Origin: Sulfurospirillum halorespirans DSM 13726
Lineage (GTDB): Bacteria; Campylobacterota; Campylobacteria; Campylobacterales; Sulfurospirillaceae
Assembly (NCBI RefSeq): GCF_001723605.1
Contig: NZ_CP017111.1
Coordinates: 496,001 to 560,000 of the forward strand
Reading direction: 5' to 3'
Length of the DNA stretch: 64,000 nucleotides
Below, piece after piece: positions 63,814 to 64,000 of this stretch (positions are counted from its first letter, which is position 1; each line of letters opens with the position of its first letter). The notes below the pieces were generated by a model. That model did no database searches. It was not told the origin of the DNA and worked only from the letters and a program-made list of their open reading frames with translations. The position numbers and the translations under genes are program-made.

Positions 63814-64000
63814 TTACATGTAATGTTTTTCTTTGAGCAATTTGTAGAGTTTCAAAAGCGATAAAAAGAGCGTAGTAATAGCAGGTCCTAAGATCATTCC
63901 CCAGAAACCAAACGTGGTGAGTCCCGCAAAAATTGCGAAGAAAATGAGAAGTTCGTTAACGGCGGTGGGTGTTTTGACCATCTTGTCATTGATGTATTTG
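63814..64000 (-). CDS. AI-2E/PerM-family transporter, C-terminal part
   Basis: About 61 C-terminal residues are visible and the rest lies beyond the window. NELLIFFAIFAGLTTFGFWG and MILGPAITTLFLSLLKLYK match the last membrane segments of AI-2E family exporters. The C-terminal residues His-Tyr-Met and the TAA stop are encoded by a TTACATGTAA palindrome (63814-63823), the only case here where the third reading frame of that word is used. Confidence 0.75.
   Translation of the reverse strand, partial: KYINDKMVKTPTAVNELLIFFAIFAGLTTFGFWGMILGPAITTLFLSLLKLYKLLKEKHYM

Larger units (their letters stand above)
1199..63823. repeat. Dispersed highly iterated palindrome TTACATGTAA, 39 exact copies
   Basis: Hand count of exact copies, by first base of the 10-mer: 1199, 3144, 3163, 3594, 3862, 5139, 9210, 10022, 13196, 13217, 15715, 17251, 17422, 19636, 21443, 24980, 25723, 26503, 28955, 34094, 34877, 35833, 35855, 36550, 39946, 40324, 43189, 46895, 47517, 48356, 50462, 51997, 53462, 53545, 58618, 60301, 61386, 63756, 63814. 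Most extend to TTTACATGTAAA, often flanked by C and G. Near copies lie at 12646, 19886, 23258, 23453, 31768, 41784 and 52989. Twenty-two are in coding frames, sixteen between genes and one over a stop codon. Positions may be off by one or two. Confidence 0.9.

Noticed and set aside
1-64000. CRISPR array or rRNA operon
   Set aside because: No direct repeats with regular spacers and no rRNA-like conserved stretches were seen; the repeated word is palindromic and irregularly spaced.

Overview
The window looks like chromosomal DNA of a Sulfurospirillum-like member of the Campylobacterota (formerly Epsilonproteobacteria). This rests on gene content and order, not on a database search. The run lgt-frdC-frdA-frdB followed by two dynamin-like GTPases, and the run rsmG / ribA / hemB / argF / UPF0763 / hemN / Fe-S protein, both match gene orders I remember from Campylobacter jejuni. 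A CetA/CetB-type split energy-taxis receptor, an epsilon-type TMAO/DMSO reductase with a monohaem cytochrome and a Csd6/Pgp2-type cell-shape enzyme fit the same group. The presence of nuoE and nuoF, which Campylobacter and Helicobacter lack, argues for Sulfurospirillum or a close relative.

Layout. 1-5.8 kb: the end of a MetQ-like lipoprotein, tRNA-Arg(CCU), an Lrp-type regulator with an EamA exporter, an aldo/keto reductase, a SagB-type nitroreductase and a MATE pump. 6.0-13.2 kb: torA-like molybdoenzyme plus cytochrome c, then a translationally coupled response regulator / periplasmic binding protein / histidine kinase operon. 13.2-15.9 kb: chemoreceptor with zinc-binding tail, its PAS partner, and a small membrane-anchored protein. 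16.0-30.0 kb: a complete complex I split into two convergent operons (nuoG-N on plus, nuoA-B-CD-E-F on minus) with a foreign-looking DUF4145 gene between them. 30.1-42.5 kb: housekeeping genes (peptidoglycan, alr, rsmG, sodB, mscL, ribA, hemB, argF, hemN, Fe-S protein). 42.5-47.5 kb: an accessory block with an ORF6N gene, an AT-rich SIR2 plus large-partner gene pair that resembles an NAD-depleting defence system, and a RelBE-type toxin-antitoxin pair. 47.6-53.5 kb: a triple-SBP3 diguanylate cyclase, an MFS exporter, YchJ, a Crp/Fnr regulator and Hsp20. 53.5-64 kb: lgt, frdCAB, paired dynamins, an amidohydrolase-like protein and the end of an AI-2E family transporter.

The functional theme is anaerobic respiration: complex I feeds the quinone pool, fumarate reductase and a TMAO/DMSO-type reductase drain it, and several signalling proteins (energy taxis, two-component and c-di-GMP) surround these.

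The most striking non-gene signal is a short perfect palindrome, TTACATGTAA (usually TTTACATGTAAA). By hand I count 39 exact copies in 64 kb, against well under one expected by chance. It lies both inside genes (mostly read as Leu-His-Val or Thr-Cys-Lys) and between them, and several times as inverted pairs forming terminator-like hairpins. It is missing from the SIR2 block. It resembles a highly iterated palindrome (like cyanobacterial HIP1) or an uptake-sequence-like word; its role is unknown to me.
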